From contig CAJTYI010000065.1 in NCBI GenBank assembly GCA_910584215.1, positions 12,477-18,196 of the forward strand: 5,720 bases of DNA, written 5' to 3'. Below, piece by piece: positions 5,475 to 5,720 of the stretch. Within the stretch, counting starts at the first letter, position 1. Every line of letters begins with the position of its first letter. The stretch comes from an uncultured Roseburia sp. (GTDB lineage: Bacteria; Bacillota; Clostridia; Lachnospirales; Lachnospiraceae). The notes beneath the pieces were generated by a model that worked only from the letters and a program-made list of their open reading frames with translations, was not told where the DNA came from and did not search any database. Position numbers and translations under genes: made by a program.

Positions 5475-5720
5475 GTATGTTCAACACGCCGTTGCCCACG
5501 AGTCGCAATCGTATAGGTTATTAGCTTGGAAACTTTATACCATAAATGAATAAATATGCAAAATGGTATTTATCGGAAGTGATATACTTTTTATTTTCAG
5601 TATATGGAAACGGCGTCCAGCAGGCATCGTAAACTGCATGCGTTCTTGTTTTTGCCCGAACCTCCAAAACGCCGGGGTACTAGCGCATGCCCTTGGGGCA
5701 TCCAGTGATGATACACGTCT
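5470..5720. other. Non-coding region with several inverted repeats, end of window
   Basis: No convincing gene is seen. There are three AT-rich or mixed inverted repeats: ATACCAT/ATGGTAT (5537-5543 and 5563-5569), ATATACT/AGTATAT (5582-5588 and 5599-5605) and GCATGCG/CGCATGC (5636-5642 and 5684-5690). There is also a short ATGCCC-TTG-GGGCAT hairpin (5687-5701). Base composition changes from AT-rich (5520-5605) to GC-richer (5606-5720). Short open frames exist on both strands through the GC-rich part but lack ribosome sites and recognisable sequence. Confidence 0.5.
5580..5588 (+). promoter_or_regulatory. Candidate extended -10 element before the structured 3' block
   Basis: TGATATACT matches an extended -10 (TGn plus TATACT, five of six consensus bases). 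The -35 position (5560-5565) does not match. Because TATACT also lies in an inverted repeat, the same hexamer occurs on the minus strand at 5599-5604. Transcription from the plus element would enter the structured block. Confidence 0.3.

Noticed and set aside
5604..5708. 34-codon plus-strand frame starting at ATG 5604
   Set aside because: No ribosome site, Pro/Arg-rich unrecognisable product, and the region is better explained as structured non-coding DNA.

Overview
The window looks like chromosomal DNA of an anaerobic Clostridia-type Firmicute, most likely Lachnospiraceae-like. This is inferred from the strong AGGAGG-type ribosome sites, a TTG start, moderate GC, and the sequence style of Psd, PssA and the methyl-accepting chemotaxis protein. 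The exact genus cannot be read from the window.

Layout. Positions 1-143 (+) hold the C-terminal end of an AraC-type DNA-binding regulator. It runs tail-to-tail into a four-gene minus-strand cluster transcribed from about 3250 down to 124: a PAP2/Aur1-like membrane phosphatase or phosphotransferase (2490-3170), a DedA/TVP38-type membrane protein (1851-2408), phosphatidylserine synthase pssA (1186-1827) and phosphatidylserine decarboxylase psd (124-993). PssA and Psd are consecutive steps in phosphatidylethanolamine synthesis (CDP-diacylglycerol + serine -> phosphatidylserine -> phosphatidylethanolamine). The other two are integral membrane proteins plausibly tied to lipid turnover or lipid transbilayer movement. 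The 1103-1185 gap between pssA and psd is rich in nested inverted repeats and is the most structured part of the operon.

A divergent intergenic region (3171-3395) separates this operon from a plus-strand unit: an unrecognised 83-aa basic-tailed small ORF (3396-3647, TTG start). Its stop overlaps the start of a 580-aa transmembrane chemoreceptor (3644-5386) with a four-helix-bundle-like sensor region, HAMP and a canonical signalling tip. Two stem-loops follow the receptor gene. The second is a perfect 17-bp inverted repeat at 5435-5469 and probably terminates transcription.

Positions 5470-5720 carry no convincing gene but contain several inverted repeats, an extended -10-like motif and a GC-richer structured block running off the end. 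No tRNA, rRNA, CRISPR array or transposase gene was seen. The window is mostly ordinary core and lipid genes. The points worth a second look are the pssA-psd intercistronic structure, an active-site motif substitution in PssA, the coupled small ORF before the chemoreceptor, and the structured 3' block.
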